Assembly (NCBI GenBank): GCA_025928345.1
Contig: JAICJR010000004.1
Span: 1 to 45,095, forward strand
Source of the DNA: Thermoleophilaceae bacterium
GTDB lineage: Bacteria > Actinomycetota > Thermoleophilia > Solirubrobacterales > Thermoleophilaceae
Reading direction: 5' to 3'
DNA length: 45,095 nt
Shown here: positions 44,656 through 45,095 of the stretch, one piece after another
How positions within the stretch are numbered: the first letter of the stretch is position 1
Layout of the letters: each line of letters begins with the position of its first letter
The notes under the pieces: model-generated
The model's database searches: none
What the model was told of the DNA's origin: nothing
Seen by the model: only the letters and a program-made list of their open reading frames with translations
Translations under genes and position numbers: made by a program

Positions 44656-45011
44656 TGGCCAAGAAGTCGAAGGGCGACGACCAGCCCACCACCATCACCC
44701 CGGCAGGCGCCGAGGACATCAAGGTCTCCGCGCACCCGCGCGCCAAGCGGGAGATCCGCCGCTGGAAAGGCTTTGGAGGCATGGCCGGCTTCGCCCTGAT
44801 GGCTTGGCTCTCGTGGCGTTCGGGCACCGACTTCGTGCACCTCGGCCTGCGCGCGCTCCTCGGCGGCCTGGTGACCTACGTGGCCGTGTGGACCGCGGCG
44901 GTGTACGTGTGGCGGCAGATCGCGATCGCGGAAGTGCGCCAGCGCGCACGCATTCTCGCCGAGCGGAGGTTCGCCGCGCTCGACGCAGCCGAGAGGGAGC
45001 GCGCTGCCTAG
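44655..45011 (+). CDS. Small membrane protein, unknown function
   Basis: Two hydrophobic segments GMAGFALMAWLSW and LLGGLVTYVAVWTAAVYVW flanked by charged termini; coupled to pilZ. Confidence 0.6.
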   Translation: MAKKSKGDDQPTTITPAGAEDIKVSAHPRAKREIRRWKGFGGMAGFALMAWLSWRSGTDFVHLGLRALLGGLVTYVAVWTAAVYVWRQIAIAEVRQRARILAERRFAALDAAERERAA

Positions 45012-45021
45012 CGGATGAGTC

Positions 45022-45095
45022 ATGGAGCCGATCCAGCCAATCGGCCCGAGGGTCTACGAGATCCCGGGCGTTGAGCGGGTCTCGCACCGCGTAGA
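45022..45095 (+). CDS. Possible 5' end of further ORF (MEPIQPIGPRVYEIPGVERVSHRV...)
   Basis: ATG shortly after previous stop, frame open to window end. Confidence 0.4.
   Translation, partial: MEPIQPIGPRVYEIPGVERVSHRV

Overview
High-GC window, probably from a monoderm actinobacterium (a Thermoleophilia/Solirubrobacterales-like origin is inferred from gene content, not proven). It holds about 9 kb of housekeeping/accessory genes (MaoC-like fragment, coiled-coil protein, PHP-type phosphatase, PH-like protein, class E sortase, GTP-PEPCK, ECF sigma overlapping an Ogt methyltransferase, F420-type LLM oxidoreductase, MobA-like protein, VOC protein). A nearly complete flagellar locus of about 36 kb follows. 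The minus-strand arm is flgF?-flgG-flgJ(rod domain)-flgN-flgK-flgL-fliW-csrA-fliC, ending in a strong terminator, plus fliA. The plus-strand arm is fliK-like/flhB-C-like, GT2-TPR, flaG, fliD, fliS, fliT-like, flgB, flgC, fliE-J, slt, fliK, flgD, TIGR02530-like, flgE, flbD, motAB, fliL, a second fliN, fliOPQR, flhB, flhA, flhF, pilZ. No flgH/flgI, che genes, flhG or recognisable flgM lie in the window. Two patterns stand out beyond the genes: (1) a recurring FliA-type promoter box, T(C/A)AA-N15-GCCGA(C/T/A)(T/C)A, with the same 15-nt spacing upstream of up to eight transcription units; (2) at least eleven short tandem heptanucleotide arrays (GGTCNNA-like and GGCACTG-like), some as ~30-bp inverted-repeat hairpins between genes and others in predicted linkers of FliI, FliN, FliK, FlhF and a coiled-coil protein. 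All calls come from reading the sequence and supplied ORFs; no database search was run.
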